DNA of 64,000 nucleotides from GCA-2687025 sp964473525 (GCA_964473525.1 CAYYPK010000009.1:124001-188000); one strand, 5' to 3'; numbered from the stretch's first letter, positions 55,049-64,000 are shown. Program-made: numbers and translations. The notes: generated by a model not told the origin, from the letters alone.

Positions 55049-57184
55049 TTGGGTCAAGAGACGACCGGCAAAGCGGCTTGTCCTTACTGCGGCGTGGGCT
55101 GCGTCATCCAGGCGACCGTGTCGGACAACCGCATCACGAAGATCTCCGCCGACAAGGCGTCTGCGCCGAACTACGGGATGCTTTGCCAGAAGGGCGCCTA
55201 CCTCAAGGACGCGTTCCAGTCGCACGACGGGCGGCTCGCGTATCCGATGATCCGTGACACGCGCGGCTCCGAACCACGACGCGTGTCGTGGGAAGAGGCG
55301 GTGTCGTTCGTGGGTCGCCGCCTGTCGGCGATACACGGCGAACACGACGCCGCCGTCGCTTACTACGGCTCCGGGCAGCTCGACACGGAGGCGTCCTACC
55401 TGTTCACGAAGCTGTTCAAGGGCTCCCTCGGCACGAACAACATGGACACGAACAGCCGGCTCTGCATGTCGAGCGCCGTCGTGGGCTACGTGAAGGCGTT
55501 CGGGTCGGATGGGCCGCCGACGTGCTACGACGACATCGAACACGCCGACGTGTTCCTGATGATCGGCGCGAACATGGCGGCGAACCATCCCGTCCTGTTC
55601 CAGATGATGCGCAAGCGGCGGGCGCGGAACCCCAACGCGCGCATCATCGTCGTGGACCCGCGGCGCACGAAGTCGGCGCAGCTTGCCGACGTGCACGTGC
55701 CGCTGGCTCCCGGTAGCGATGTCGCGTTCCTCCACCTCGTCGCGAAGCGGCTCTACGACCTCGGCCGCGTGGACGAGCGGTTCGCGAAGCGGCACACGGA
55801 GGCGTTCAGCGAGTACCGCGCCATGTTGGAACTCCTCGACGAGAAGAAGCTCCTCGCGGCGTGCGACGTGCATCCCGCGCGCATCGACGAGGTCGTCGAG
55901 TTGCTCTCGGACGACTGCCGCTTCCTCAGCTTCTACTGCCAGGGCACGAACCAGAGTGTCGTCGGCGTCGATAAGAACGTCGCCCTCATCAACCTGCATC
56001 TGCAACTGGGCGAAGTCGGGAAGCCGGGGTCGGGTCCCTTCTCGCTGACGGGTCAGCCGAACGCCATGGGCGGCCGTGAAGTCGGCTACCTGTCGCACCA
56101 GCTTCCTGGGTACCGCGTCGTCGCCAATTCCGCGCACAGGACCGAGGTGGAGAAGCTGTGGGATTTGCGCGTCGGGTCGATCAAGCCGACTCCAGGCCTG
56201 CACGCGATGGACATGTTCCAGGCAGCCGCGGATGGTCAGGTGAAGGCGCTCTGGATCGCCGGGACGAACCCCGCCGTCAGCATGCCCGACGTGAGCGTGG
56301 CGCAGGAGGGTCTTCGCCGCGCGGAGCTCGTCGTCGTGCAGGACTGCTACTACCCGACCGAAACTTCGGAGTACGCTGACGTCCTTCTCCCAGCGGCTCA
56401 ATGGGGCGAGAAGGCGGGGACGATGACAAACAGCGAGCGGCTCGTCGTCCGCAGCGAGAAGTTCCTGGACCCGCCCGTCGAGGCGCTACCCGATTGGGAG
56501 ATCGTCGCTCGCGTCGCGCGGGCGATGGGATTCAGCGGCTACGATTACGCGTCTTTCGAGGACGTGTGGGACGAGCACCGCGAGCTTACGAAGGGCCGCC
56601 CGTGCGACCAGCACGGCATGACGAACCAGCGGCTCGCCGATGGGCCTCTGCGCTGGCCGTGTCCTACCTCGAAGCATCCGGGAGCAGAGCGTCGCTACGC
56701 GCGTGGGAAGTTCCTCACGGAGTCGGGTCGCGCGCGCTTCCACACGCCCACGTACCGCCCTACCGACGAATACACGGACGCCGCCTATCCGCTGGGGCTA
56801 ACGACGGGTCGCATCGCCAGCCAGTGGCACACGCGCACGCGCACGGGGAAGGTCGAAGCGCTCAACCGGCAGGAGCCGGAGCCGTTCGTCGAGATGCACC
56901 CGGACGATGCCGCCGTCTACCGCGTGGACGACGGAGACAGGATTCGCCTGACGAGTCGCAGAGGGAGCGCCGTCGGCAAGGCGCGCGTCACGGACGGCAT
57001 CCGACAGGGGCTGCTGTTCATGCCGTTCCACTGGGGCGACCTGTACCACGCGGAGACGAACGTGAACTACGTGACGAGCTCCGCCGCCGACCCTGTGTCA
57101 GGTCAACCGGAGCTGAAGTTCTGCGCCGTTCAGGTGGCGTCGGTTGGGACAGGTGATTTATCTCTCGCGACGCCGGCATCGTAG
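55049..57184 (+). CDS. nasA: Assimilatory nitrate reductase, molybdopterin catalytic subunit
   Basis: The start is a TTG with GGGAGAAG upstream, 26 bases after the transporter. The 711-residue protein opens with a 4Fe-4S site (CPYCGVGC, C11/C14/C18, and C46), then the molybdenum Cys in NSRLCMSSA (C140). Cofactor-binding blocks include MIGANMAANHPVLFQM and SFYCQGTNQSVVG, with the C-terminal TGRIASQWHTRTRTG and MPFHWGD. It reduces nitrate to nitrite in the cytoplasm. It lacks a twin-arginine signal, which supports the assimilatory form. It lacks the long C-terminal iron-sulfur extension some NasA proteins carry. Confidence 0.94.
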   Translation: MGQETTGKAACPYCGVGCVIQATVSDNRITKISADKASAPNYGMLCQKGAYLKDAFQSHDGRLAYPMIRDTRGSEPRRVSWEEAVSFVGRRLSAIHGEHDAAVAYYGSGQLDTEASYLFTKLFKGSLGTNNMDTNSRLCMSSAVVGYVKAFGSDGPPTCYDDIEHADVFLMIGANMAANHPVLFQMMRKRRARNPNARIIVVDPRRTKSAQLADVHVPLAPGSDVAFLHLVAKRLYDLGRVDERFAKRHTEAFSEYRAMLELLDEKKLLAACDVHPARIDEVVELLSDDCRFLSFYCQGTNQSVVGVDKNVALINLHLQLGEVGKPGSGPFSLTGQPNAMGGREVGYLSHQLPGYRVVANSAHRTEVEKLWDLRVGSIKPTPGLHAMDMFQAAADGQVKALWIAGTNPAVSMPDVSVAQEGLRRAELVVVQDCYYPTETSEYADVLLPAAQWGEKAGTMTNSERLVVRSEKFLDPPVEALPDWEIVARVARAMGFSGYDYASFEDVWDEHRELTKGRPCDQHGMTNQRLADGPLRWPCPTSKHPGAERRYARGKFLTESGRARFHTPTYRPTDEYTDAAYPLGLTTGRIASQWHTRTRTGKVEALNRQEPEPFVEMHPDDAAVYRVDDGDRIRLTSRRGSAVGKARVTDGIRQGLLFMPFHWGDLYHAETNVNYVTSSAADPVSGQPELKFCAVQVASVGTGDLSLATPAS

Positions 57185-57192
57185 GTCGGCGC

Positions 57193-57906
57193 CTATGAAC
57201 GACGGTTCCGCTTCCACTCCTCGAATTCCGCGAGGGTGTCCTCGTCGGCGGGGTACGTGCCGACGATGGAAGCGCCACCGCGTATCTTCTCGATGATGAA
57301 ATCCTCTTTCAGCTCCATCTCCGCCGCGCGTTGCGCGACCTCCTCCGCAAGCTGCGACGGCACGACGACCACGCCTTCCGCGTCTCCGACGATGATGTCG
57401 CCAGGGATGACCGCGACCTCACCGCACGCGACCGGAACCTGCACTTCGCTGGGGTAGTGGATCGTCTTGTTCGTGTGGGCGTTCATCGCGGCGGCATAGG
57501 CAGCCATGCCGGTCTCGGCGATGATAGGGCTGTCCCTATAGGCTCCGTCCGTCACGACGCCGGCCGCGCCCCGGACGCTGATGCGCGTCGCGAGGATCGC
57601 TCCCATTGTGCCCGCCCGGGTGTCGCCCCGCGCGTCGATCACGAGCACTTCGCCCTCGGCGATCGCCTCGATGCCGATGCGCTGCTTGTCCTTGAGGTTG
57701 TCGAGCGGCGTCTCGTCCAGATCCTCGCGGGCGGGGATGTACCGCAGCGTGTACGCCGGCCCCGCCATCTTCATGTCTGGCTTTAGCGGACGCACGTTGT
57801 GCATGAAGCTGTGCGTGATACCGAGGTTTCGCAGCACGGATGTGAGTGTCGCAGTGCTGGGGATCAGGAGTTGGTCGAGCGTCTCGCGGGATACGGGAGT
57901 GGGCAT
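57193..57906 (-). CDS. RraA-family protein (possible HMG/4-carboxy-HMG aldolase)
   Basis: The ATG at 57906 follows AGGAGG at 10 bases and gives 237 residues. The RraA fold is visible: TATLTSVLRNLGI, GPAYTLRYIP, EVLVIDARGDTRAGTMGAILATR and GVVTDGAYRD. The GAxLA and DGxxRD motifs match the class II aldolases that split 4-hydroxy-4-methyl-2-oxoglutarate, with Arg and Asp as metal- and substrate-binding residues. The C-terminal GDAEGVVVVP strand is also typical. Aldolase or oxaloacetate decarboxylase activity is more likely than RNase E inhibition. It converges on the nitrate reductase gene, 8 bases away. Confidence 0.92.
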   Translation of the reverse strand: MPTPVSRETLDQLLIPSTATLTSVLRNLGITHSFMHNVRPLKPDMKMAGPAYTLRYIPAREDLDETPLDNLKDKQRIGIEAIAEGEVLVIDARGDTRAGTMGAILATRISVRGAAGVVTDGAYRDSPIIAETGMAAYAAAMNAHTNKTIHYPSEVQVPVACGEVAVIPGDIIVGDAEGVVVVPSQLAEEVAQRAAEMELKEDFIIEKIRGGASIVGTYPADEDTLAEFEEWKRNRRS

Positions 57907-58029
57907 ATTGGGAGGCCTCCTGGGTCGAGTGTGGTGGCGCTCACCATACCACGCCAAGCGCTGCCCCGTAGCCTGACTTGGACTTTCCTCGCCGACACGT
58001 GCAGATTGATGTCGTGGTTTCTCTTGGTT

Positions 58030-59322
58030 ATGCCTCTACATAGTCAAGGGGTTGAAAGGGGCCTGGCGATTAGCCGCTCAGATCGAGAACTCGTATTGCG
58101 CTGCCTCCGTGGAGACAAGGAGGCGTTCGCGGAGATTGCGCGCTCGCATTCTGGCCGCCTGTACGCCATTGCCTACGGGAGGCTGAACAGTCACCAAGAA
58201 GCCGAGGACATCGTACAGGACACGCTGGTGTTCGCCTATCAGCGCCTGGGACAAATGCGGCAGCCCGACAGTCTTCGCGCCTGGATATCGCGCATCGCGG
58301 CGCGGCGGGCGGGAGACAGATCACAACAGCGCCGCCGCGAGATGGTCGATGATCTGCGCCAGCACGTCGAGGAAACGCGCGACCCCGTGATCCAGCAGGA
58401 ACAGTTCGTTCACGACGAGGACGTACGACAGATCGTCAGCAGGGCGCTGGTGATGATGCCGGAGTCGCTGCGCGTCGCCGTCGCCATGCGGTACATGGGA
58501 CACGCCTCGTACGAGGAAATCGCGGAGGCGCTGGGCATCAGCCGTCGTAGCGCGGAAACCTATGTCGCGCGCGGGAAGCATCAGGCGCGCGAGTATCTCA
58601 CCAGGTCTGGAAGGGCCGATGCGACCACGGGCGCTCTCCGGTCGTTAGCGGGAGCGGCGCTGGCCGCGGACGCCATTGTGGAGCGCGCTATGGACGCCGT
58701 GCGCGGCTTGCCGACGCCCGCTGCGGGAGCATCCTACACGACGGGTTCTCTCGCGGCGGGTAGTGTTGGTGGCGCCTTCCTGGTCGGAATCGCGATCTGT
58801 GCCATCGGCGGAGCAGCCTTGGGTTGGACGTTCCACAACGCTGGCGACGTCGTGGAAGACACCGCGACGCATGTGGAACTCGTGGACGGGTTTCCGGTGG
58901 ACTCGGGCGGCTCGACCACGAGCGAGGGCGCCACCGCGAAGCGCACAGCGTTGCGCGTTGATCCCACAGTGCCGTGGAACGCCACGGGCATCCGTCTGAG
59001 CAAAGGGGATGCCGTGCGTATCACGGCGGAAGGCACTGTGCTCCTCAACACGAACGAGGCCAATGGCAACCCCTACGACGCGGACGGTGATCCACCGGGC
59101 ACGCCAGGCGCCGGCGGAGCCCCCGGCACGCCGGGGTGGTCGTTCATGCAGGCCAACACTGGAGCCCTCATCGCGAAGATTGGCGAATTCGGTGAGCCGT
59201 TCAGCGTCGGGAGCTTGGTGGAGTTCGGCAGCGAGGAGGACGGTGTGCTGTACCTCGGGGTCAACGATTCGCGCTTTTCGGACAACGATGGATCGCTGGA
59301 TGTGACGGTGGTTGTGCGCTGA
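58030..59322 (+). CDS. ECF sigma factor fused via a membrane helix to a PA-IL-like lectin domain
   Basis: From the ATG at 58030 the product is 430 residues; an ATG at 58009 is equally possible and neither has a clear ribosome site. Residues 15-90 are sigma region 2 (EAEDIVQDTLVFAYQRL) and 115-190 region 4 (EEIAEALGISRRSAETYVARG). A transmembrane helix follows at about 240-268 (AFLVGIAICAIGGAALGW). The last 125 residues are a LecA/PA-IL-like sheet: VPWNATGIRLSKGDAVRITA, then ALIAKIGEFGEPF and LYLGVNDSRFSDNDGSLDV. The lectin-like end should face the periplasm. So one chain seems to join signal sensing and transcription control. Confidence 0.9.
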   Translation: MPLHSQGVERGLAISRSDRELVLRCLRGDKEAFAEIARSHSGRLYAIAYGRLNSHQEAEDIVQDTLVFAYQRLGQMRQPDSLRAWISRIAARRAGDRSQQRRREMVDDLRQHVEETRDPVIQQEQFVHDEDVRQIVSRALVMMPESLRVAVAMRYMGHASYEEIAEALGISRRSAETYVARGKHQAREYLTRSGRADATTGALRSLAGAALAADAIVERAMDAVRGLPTPAAGASYTTGSLAAGSVGGAFLVGIAICAIGGAALGWTFHNAGDVVEDTATHVELVDGFPVDSGGSTTSEGATAKRTALRVDPTVPWNATGIRLSKGDAVRITAEGTVLLNTNEANGNPYDADGDPPGTPGAGGAPGTPGWSFMQANTGALIAKIGEFGEPFSVGSLVEFGSEEDGVLYLGVNDSRFSDNDGSLDVTVVVR

Positions 59323-59323
59323 G

Positions 59324-59345
59324 CGTCTTCGCGGCTCAGAAGACG
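59324..59345 (+). terminator. Hairpin after the sigma-lectin fusion gene
   Basis: CGTCTTC and GAAGACG form a 7-bp stem around an 8-base loop, starting two bases after the stop codon. The following bases have only a weak T content, so it may be a partial terminator. Confidence 0.5.
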
Positions 59346-59452
59346 GACCTTGTGATCTCAGCGACGCGGTAGGAGCAGCCTGACGCGCTACGTGTGAAAT
59401 ACCGCACCAACGTGCTTGGACATCCATCACTCATGATTCCCAGGGAGCCGAA

Positions 59453-59713
59453 GTGCAGTCGCCCCATACACTCATGATTCGCGCCTTGACCACCTGCGTC
59501 GGCTGCTTGGCGATCCACAGCGCGTACGGCTACGGCATCGACGTAAGTGATCCAGCACCGATACAGGCCACCGTGGGACGCACAGGGCGAATCGAGGTCA
59601 AGGCAACGAACACCGGCACGACAGCACCGGTAGGCTGTGGAATCGCTGCCTGCAGACTGCTCGGAATGCGCGCGGAATATGGCAACGCTGGCAGCGCCAC
59701 AGCTGGGCCTTGA
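59453..59713 (+). CDS. Small secreted protein, possibly truncated
   Basis: The GTG at 59453 has GGGAGCC close upstream; an ATG at 59474 would keep the signal peptide (IRALTTCVGCLAIHSAYG). The mature part of about 55 residues begins like a beta-sandwich domain (PIQATVGRTGRIEVKATNTGTT) but stops early. It may be a short secreted factor, or the remains of a longer CARDB-like protein cut by a mutation. It ends 8 bases before the giant hydrolase gene. Confidence 0.45.
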   Translation: MQSPHTLMIRALTTCVGCLAIHSAYGYGIDVSDPAPIQATVGRTGRIEVKATNTGTTAPVGCGIAACRLLGMRAEYGNAGSATAGP

Positions 59714-59721
59714 AAGGACGT

Positions 59722-62700
59722 ATGGTAGTGCGACACACACGAAAGCAGCGCGCCGCAGTTGGTATACGTAGGGGTGGACACCAAGCGACTCGCCGCAGCG
59801 CTACGCATTCTGCGCGCAACCAAGAACCTCTGCTAGTGTGCGTCCTATTGGTCTGTGCATACGGCAGCGCACTACCAGCCGTAGCTGCCATTCCCCGGCC
59901 GCCATCGTCGGATAGCGGAACCCAAGCGCATCAGCGAGAATACCCGAAGTACGAAAGCGGCGACGGAAGACTGGTGCAGGAGTATCTCAGTCCACGCCCT
60001 TCTGCGATGCTGATCCTGATTCATGGACAGCACTCGCAGGACGCGAGTGACCAGAACCCAGAGCACCCAGATTTACCCGCCAGCCTCCCAGAGGTATGGG
60101 ACAGGCTCAAAATCGACGGCAAGGAGCGGTGGAGCAACTTCTTGTCCGCCTTTGCTGCGGAACCTGGCATGGACGGGAAGTTCGACGTCTGGCGCTACGT
60201 CTACGACAACCGGAATCTCCATCTTCAACAATGCTCCGATCAACTGAATGAGCAGCTTCGCAGGGCGAACAGCGCCAATCTGCCTGTGGTGATCCTCGCC
60301 CACAGTTATGGTGGACTGGTTGGTCGGCGCTTCCTTTACGACCATGACGACGAATGGTCGATTCTCCGGCTAATCACGCTTGCCACGCCCCACTTGGGCT
60401 CGCCGGGCGCGGACATACTGATCCAGTCGGATCGAAACGTGAACCGCTCGGTCGTCCGCGGCCTCGAGGCGTTCGGTGACCTGCTGCTTGGCCCGTTCGA
60501 GCTGACCCCACTCAACTGGCTCGCCTCTCGCCTGGAAATCAACCCAGACGGACCGATTGAGCAGCTCAACACGGCTTTCCGCGAGCAGGACTGGCTGACC
60601 GTTACTGACACCGTAGAGCTGACAGCCTACAATGTGCGCGCCGCAGACGGCGGATACGACCTGGGCTATAAATACCTCATGTGGGACGCGCGGTCGGCGG
60701 GGACGAGTCGCCCAAGCCTGACCGGTGTCACGCCTCTGCGTACAAGCGAAATCCCCTTCCTATGGGCCAACAACCACGACTATGACGGGGATCTGTACAC
60801 CCACCTCAACCATGTAGACATCTCCCCGTACGTAGACAGAATCCTCTTCTACACAGGTGGGTTAGAGTCGCCAGAAGTTCCCGACTCGATTCCCTGGGGC
60901 GCACTGCTTGGGGCAGGGCTCTGGGGTGACCCGGATGGCGAGAGCACAATGCTCAACGTGTTTCACACGATCATCGCCTCCATGGGTAGTCCCTTCTTGG
61001 TAAATGACGGCATGGCGCCAAAGTTCAGCTCAATCATGGGTTCGGCGTCCGTTCCGACGTCGCAGATCCGGGACTTCAGCGTGGACGGCCTAACTAGCGG
61101 TGCCACCGGCGGCTATGACCACAGAGAGATGGTCGAGGGCAAAGAGCGTCTCGGGGATCCCCTGTTCGCATCCATACTGAAGGACCTTTCTGACGCCGTC
61201 GAGCCGGCCATCACGGCGATCCTCCCGTCCGTCGGGCCGGGAGCGCGAAGCACCGTCGTCACGCTGCGGGGCGTCGGATTCGGCCGGGTGCCCGGGACCG
61301 TAACCTTTGGACGGACAGGGGCGCTGTCGTATAGCCAGTGGACAGAGCACGAGGTCGTTTGCCTGGCACCCCCGCAGGCTTCTGTGACGGTCCGCGTGAC
61401 CGTCGATACATCTGACGGTAACCACATTGAGGCCGCGTCCGGGTTCACGTACGGGCCAGGTGAACAGCTCCCAGATCCCACGCCTGACGCTCCTGGCGGT
61501 ATACGCTGGACAGAGACGACAAGCACGGATGCCGGAATCACGGCTGTCTGGGACGCAGTAGACGGGGCGATCAAGTACCACTTGCAGATAGCCGAGGGAA
61601 CACCAGACTTCGCCGGGTCGCTGCAATTCGACTCTGGCTGGTTCGATCCCAGAACGAGCCACGTATTCGCTGCACCCGAGGACGGCACTTACTACTTCCG
61701 CATCCAGACGTTCAACGGCGACCGGCAGAGCGACTGGAGCGACCCGTCCGATGCTGTCACGGTGTCTATCACGCCGCTAGACGACACCTTCTTCACCGGC
61801 CGTCCGTACAGCAGCAGCGATCGCGCTGGCGATGAGGAGCAGCAACCTACCTTCGTAGTGGGGGCCTACGAGGTGGACGTGCGAACCGCCGATGTGCCGA
61901 ACAACAACATCGGCGTCGAGGTGCGCAGGAACGGCGCGGTTACCGATCGCCTCGTGATGAACCCGTACCAGCTGTACATGGCCGACAATCACCAGTTGGC
62001 TCTGTTCGCTACGAACATCTCGAGGTGGATAGAGATGTACATCTGTGTCCGATCGACCAATCATCTCTTGGACTCGACGGCCATCCGTGTAGACGCGGGT
62101 CAGGGCAGCACGGTTCGCGTGCGTCTGCAGTCTGCTGGCCTTAACGCCGTCACCGACTCCCTATTCGTCGGAGGCCCGGCCCGCCGCTGGATCACCAGCC
62201 CCGCGACCATCGACCACACCTACTCCTCAGAGCTTAATTACGATAGCCCGTCGCTCCAGTTCAGCTACGTACTCTCACCTCCCGAGAGCGAGTCGGAGCA
62301 GTCCGCGGGTATGTGGGTCGTACTAGAGACCGGAGACCCGTCGTTCCTGGGGCGCCTCTTTGGCGGCCGAGAGGCGCACATAACCCAGAACATCACCGTA
62401 TCGGTGACTCCTCAGGTCTGGCCTCCGCCGCGCATCTACCCTCGCATTCCCGACGTGACCGCAGCGGCCGGGCAGCCGATCGTACTCGACCTTGCGTCGT
62501 ATAAGCACGACGATCGAGATGCCCTCAGCGACCTGATATGGGCTGTCGCGGATGCGGGAGGGCTCTCACCGACGGTAGCTGGGAACATCATCGAGTTCCC
62601 ACCCCCTCCCGGTGGCGCGGGCTCCGCGCGAGTGTCTGTCGCCCTTACGAATTCTCACGGCGGTACCGCATCGCAGGCCGTGGAACTTGCCTGGACGGCC

Positions 62701-64000
62701 CCCGATCTCGTGGCGGCGTTCACACACAGCATAGACGGAACGATGGTCTCGTTCCGGGACATGTCGAGTGGCGAGCCCGACTCGTGGCTGTGGGACTTCG
62801 GCGACGGGGAAGTCAGTACGGAACCGGACCCGACCCACACATACAGTGACCTGTCAGCCTACGCCGTGACGCTCACGGTTGGACGCGGGCAGGTGTCGCA
62901 CAGTGCCTCGGCACGCGTGTTGCTCGACCCCGATCTGCCGACGATCGCCAGCATTTCGGAGTCTGTCATCGGCCTCCGCAGACCGGTGACGATCACCGGC
63001 TATGGAGCGAGAGCCGGCGATACCGTTCAGGTGATGCTCGCTGCGGCGAGGAACAACAACTCCTTCGAAGACGCGGACCCGGACACTTCCCAGCCGGTCA
63101 CGATCACCGCAGGTGGGGTTGCGGACTCCTCCGGCGCCTTCGAGGTTACATTCCAGGTTGAGAATCGCATCTTCCGCCAGGCCCGGACTCAGGTCCGGCT
63201 GAAGGTCGTGAGCGTCTCCGCTGAAACTCAGTCGTATTGGTTTGGCAGTGAAGCCGATATCGTGGACGGGATGCAGGTAGTCACGACCGGATTACGCTTG
63301 AGCCTAGACGAGACGTCAGGGCCGGGAGACGCGATCCTGACGCTTACCGGCATTGCGGCCGACGACTCCGGCAACGCGCTCCCAAGCGCCAACATCGGCT
63401 CGATCACACTCCAGCACCAGTTTGTGTCTGGCGGCTCCCTAGTCGTCGTGCCTGCCACGGACCTGACAGTCAACGTCGGTCTGAAGGAAGGGGACACCGT
63501 GCGCACGGATTCCTTCGGTAGGTTCGAGGTCACGTTCCGGATCGCCACGACAGAGGTGCCCAGCTGGGCCGCGGAACTGATCGGGTTGGAACCGACTGCA
63601 GCGCCTTTGCCTGGCGGCTTGCTGACCATCTCGATTGCTGGCGAGAGGATTAGCTACACAATTACCCCAACGCTGGCTGTTGTTGGCCCCGACGGCGCCG
63701 CGACGGCAGAGCTCTTGCTGGGCGAAACATACACTTTGGATGGAGCCGGGTACTTCCCGCAGCAGGCAGTCGCTGTCACATTCGGCGGGGAGCCGCTCGA
63801 CACGTCGTCGGCAACGACAACGGACAGGTTCGGGAGATTCGGCACTACGTTCGCGACGCCGGATGTGCTGGGTGGGCCACACTTGCTTTCGGGAGCAGAC
63901 GCGTTCAGCGGCACTTCCACGACACTCGTGGTCGTCGGGACGATCACCATCCCGACTGAGACCCTGCAGCCGGTCGTCCGTGGCGACGTGGTCGAGGTCA
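59722..64000 (+). CDS. Giant secreted alpha/beta hydrolase with IPT, FN3 and PKD modules (partial, runs off the right edge)
   Basis: One frame stays open from an ATG at 59722, just after AAAGGA, to the end of the window, giving 1426 residues with no stop. A signal sequence of LLVCVLLVCAYGSALPAVA type follows a long basic start. The hydrolase domain (about 60-480) has the oxyanion segment AMLILIHGQHSQD, the nucleophile AHSYGG (S195) and ATPHLGSPG, like PGAP1-type lipases. Next are an IPT/TIG domain (about 494-580), an FN3 domain (595-690), further sheets, a PKD domain (about 993-1070, with WDFGDGE), and repeated modules marked by SFGRFEVTF and RFGRFGTTF. It is probably a cell-surface or secreted esterase. 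Confidence 0.9.
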   Translation, partial: MVVRHTRKQRAAVGIRRGGHQATRRSATHSARNQEPLLVCVLLVCAYGSALPAVAAIPRPPSSDSGTQAHQREYPKYESGDGRLVQEYLSPRPSAMLILIHGQHSQDASDQNPEHPDLPASLPEVWDRLKIDGKERWSNFLSAFAAEPGMDGKFDVWRYVYDNRNLHLQQCSDQLNEQLRRANSANLPVVILAHSYGGLVGRRFLYDHDDEWSILRLITLATPHLGSPGADILIQSDRNVNRSVVRGLEAFGDLLLGPFELTPLNWLASRLEINPDGPIEQLNTAFREQDWLTVTDTVELTAYNVRAADGGYDLGYKYLMWDARSAGTSRPSLTGVTPLRTSEIPFLWANNHDYDGDLYTHLNHVDISPYVDRILFYTGGLESPEVPDSIPWGALLGAGLWGDPDGESTMLNVFHTIIASMGSPFLVNDGMAPKFSSIMGSASVPTSQIRDFSVDGLTSGATGGYDHREMVEGKERLGDPLFASILKDLSDAVEPAITAILPSVGPGARSTVVTLRGVGFGRVPGTVTFGRTGALSYSQWTEHEVVCLAPPQASVTVRVTVDTSDGNHIEAASGFTYGPGEQLPDPTPDAPGGIRWTETTSTDAGITAVWDAVDGAIKYHLQIAEGTPDFAGSLQFDSGWFDPRTSHVFAAPEDGTYYFRIQTFNGDRQSDWSDPSDAVTVSITPLDDTFFTGRPYSSSDRAGDEEQQPTFVVGAYEVDVRTADVPNNNIGVEVRRNGAVTDRLVMNPYQLYMADNHQLALFATNISRWIEMYICVRSTNHLLDSTAIRVDAGQGSTVRVRLQSAGLNAVTDSLFVGGPARRWITSPATIDHTYSSELNYDSPSLQFSYVLSPPESESEQSAGMWVVLETGDPSFLGRLFGGREAHITQNITVSVTPQVWPPPRIYPRIPDVTAAAGQPIVLDLASYKHDDRDALSDLIWAVADAGGLSPTVAGNIIEFPPPPGGAGSARVSVALTNSHGGTASQAVELAWTAPDLVAAFTHSIDGTMVSFRDMSSGEPDSWLWDFGDGEVSTEPDPTHTYSDLSAYAVTLTVGRGQVSHSASARVLLDPDLPTIASISESVIGLRRPVTITGYGARAGDTVQVMLAAARNNNSFEDADPDTSQPVTITAGGVADSSGAFEVTFQVENRIFRQARTQVRLKVVSVSAETQSYWFGSEADIVDGMQVVTTGLRLSLDETSGPGDAILTLTGIAADDSGNALPSANIGSITLQHQFVSGGSLVVVPATDLTVNVGLKEGDTVRTDSFGRFEVTFRIATTEVPSWAAELIGLEPTAAPLPGGLLTISIAGERISYTITPTLAVVGPDGAATAELLLGETYTLDGAGYFPQQAVAVTFGGEPLDTSSATTTDRFGRFGTTFATPDVLGGPHLLSGADAFSGTSTTLVVVGTITIPTETLQPVVRGDVVEV

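Noticed and set aside
57976..58000. GAGGAAAGTCC on the minus strand, like the RNase P RNA signature
   Set aside because: Only about 70 bases separate it from the RraA start and no other RNase P segments follow; RraA coding occupies the rest.

Overview
The window is GC-rich bacterial DNA with dense genes, short gaps and no rRNA or tRNA gene. The best single taxonomic clue is the C-terminus of the 1843-residue secreted protein at 12136-17667. It reads NYPNPFNPETWIPF, a sorting-domain motif very common in Candidatus Poribacteria, the sponge-associated and marine lineage. Two phytanoyl-CoA dioxygenases, two GH127-type glycosidases, many secreted multi-domain proteins and a caspase-like protease fit that lineage. 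The assignment is an inference, because no rRNA is present to confirm it.

Layout, left to right. 1-4331 holds the end of a probable beta-barrel protein, a TIM-barrel isomerase, a glucoamylase-like enzyme, a kelch protein and a zinc-ribbon protein. 4332-6221 is mostly non-coding but rich in RNA structure, with a plus-strand terminator, a 115-nt long hairpin, a structured leader before a 36-residue ORF, and two further small genes. 6222-8786 has an ECF sigma factor, a small HTH gene broken by one base, recA, and a duplication of the recA 3' end. 8787-19998 is a leftward block: GH127 enzyme, metallopeptidase lipoprotein, giant cadherin-like protein, TPR protein and caspase-like protein. 20437-25112 runs rightward with a pectate lyase and a GH127-DUF1593 fusion. 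25291-37818 holds a phosphoesterase, a lipoprotein, a large soluble PAS/GAF histidine kinase, an aminotransferase with a NodU-type carbamoyltransferase, a PhyH oxygenase, and inositol-phosphate synthase with a small partner.

38063-48132 starts with tmRNA, which has an excellent sigma70 promoter. It continues with a same-strand run: lipase, PhyH oxygenase, methyltransferase, double GNAT, a heterodimeric ABC exporter, a secreted protein and a nucleoside phosphorylase. This could be a small-molecule modification and export cluster. 48317-51148 has coiled-coil membrane proteins and a RelE-like toxin with an unusual antitoxin. 51622-57184 is a nitrate assimilation block: nitrite reductase fused to a ferredoxin, NarK-type transporter and molybdopterin nitrate reductase. 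The right end has RraA, an ECF sigma factor fused through a membrane helix to a PA-IL-like lectin domain, and a giant secreted hydrolase that leaves the window.

Functional themes are plant- or algal-type polysaccharide breakdown (GH127 twice, PL1, glucoamylase-like), nitrate assimilation, surface or secreted adhesin-like proteins, and regulation by ECF sigma factors that have no adjacent anti-sigma gene.
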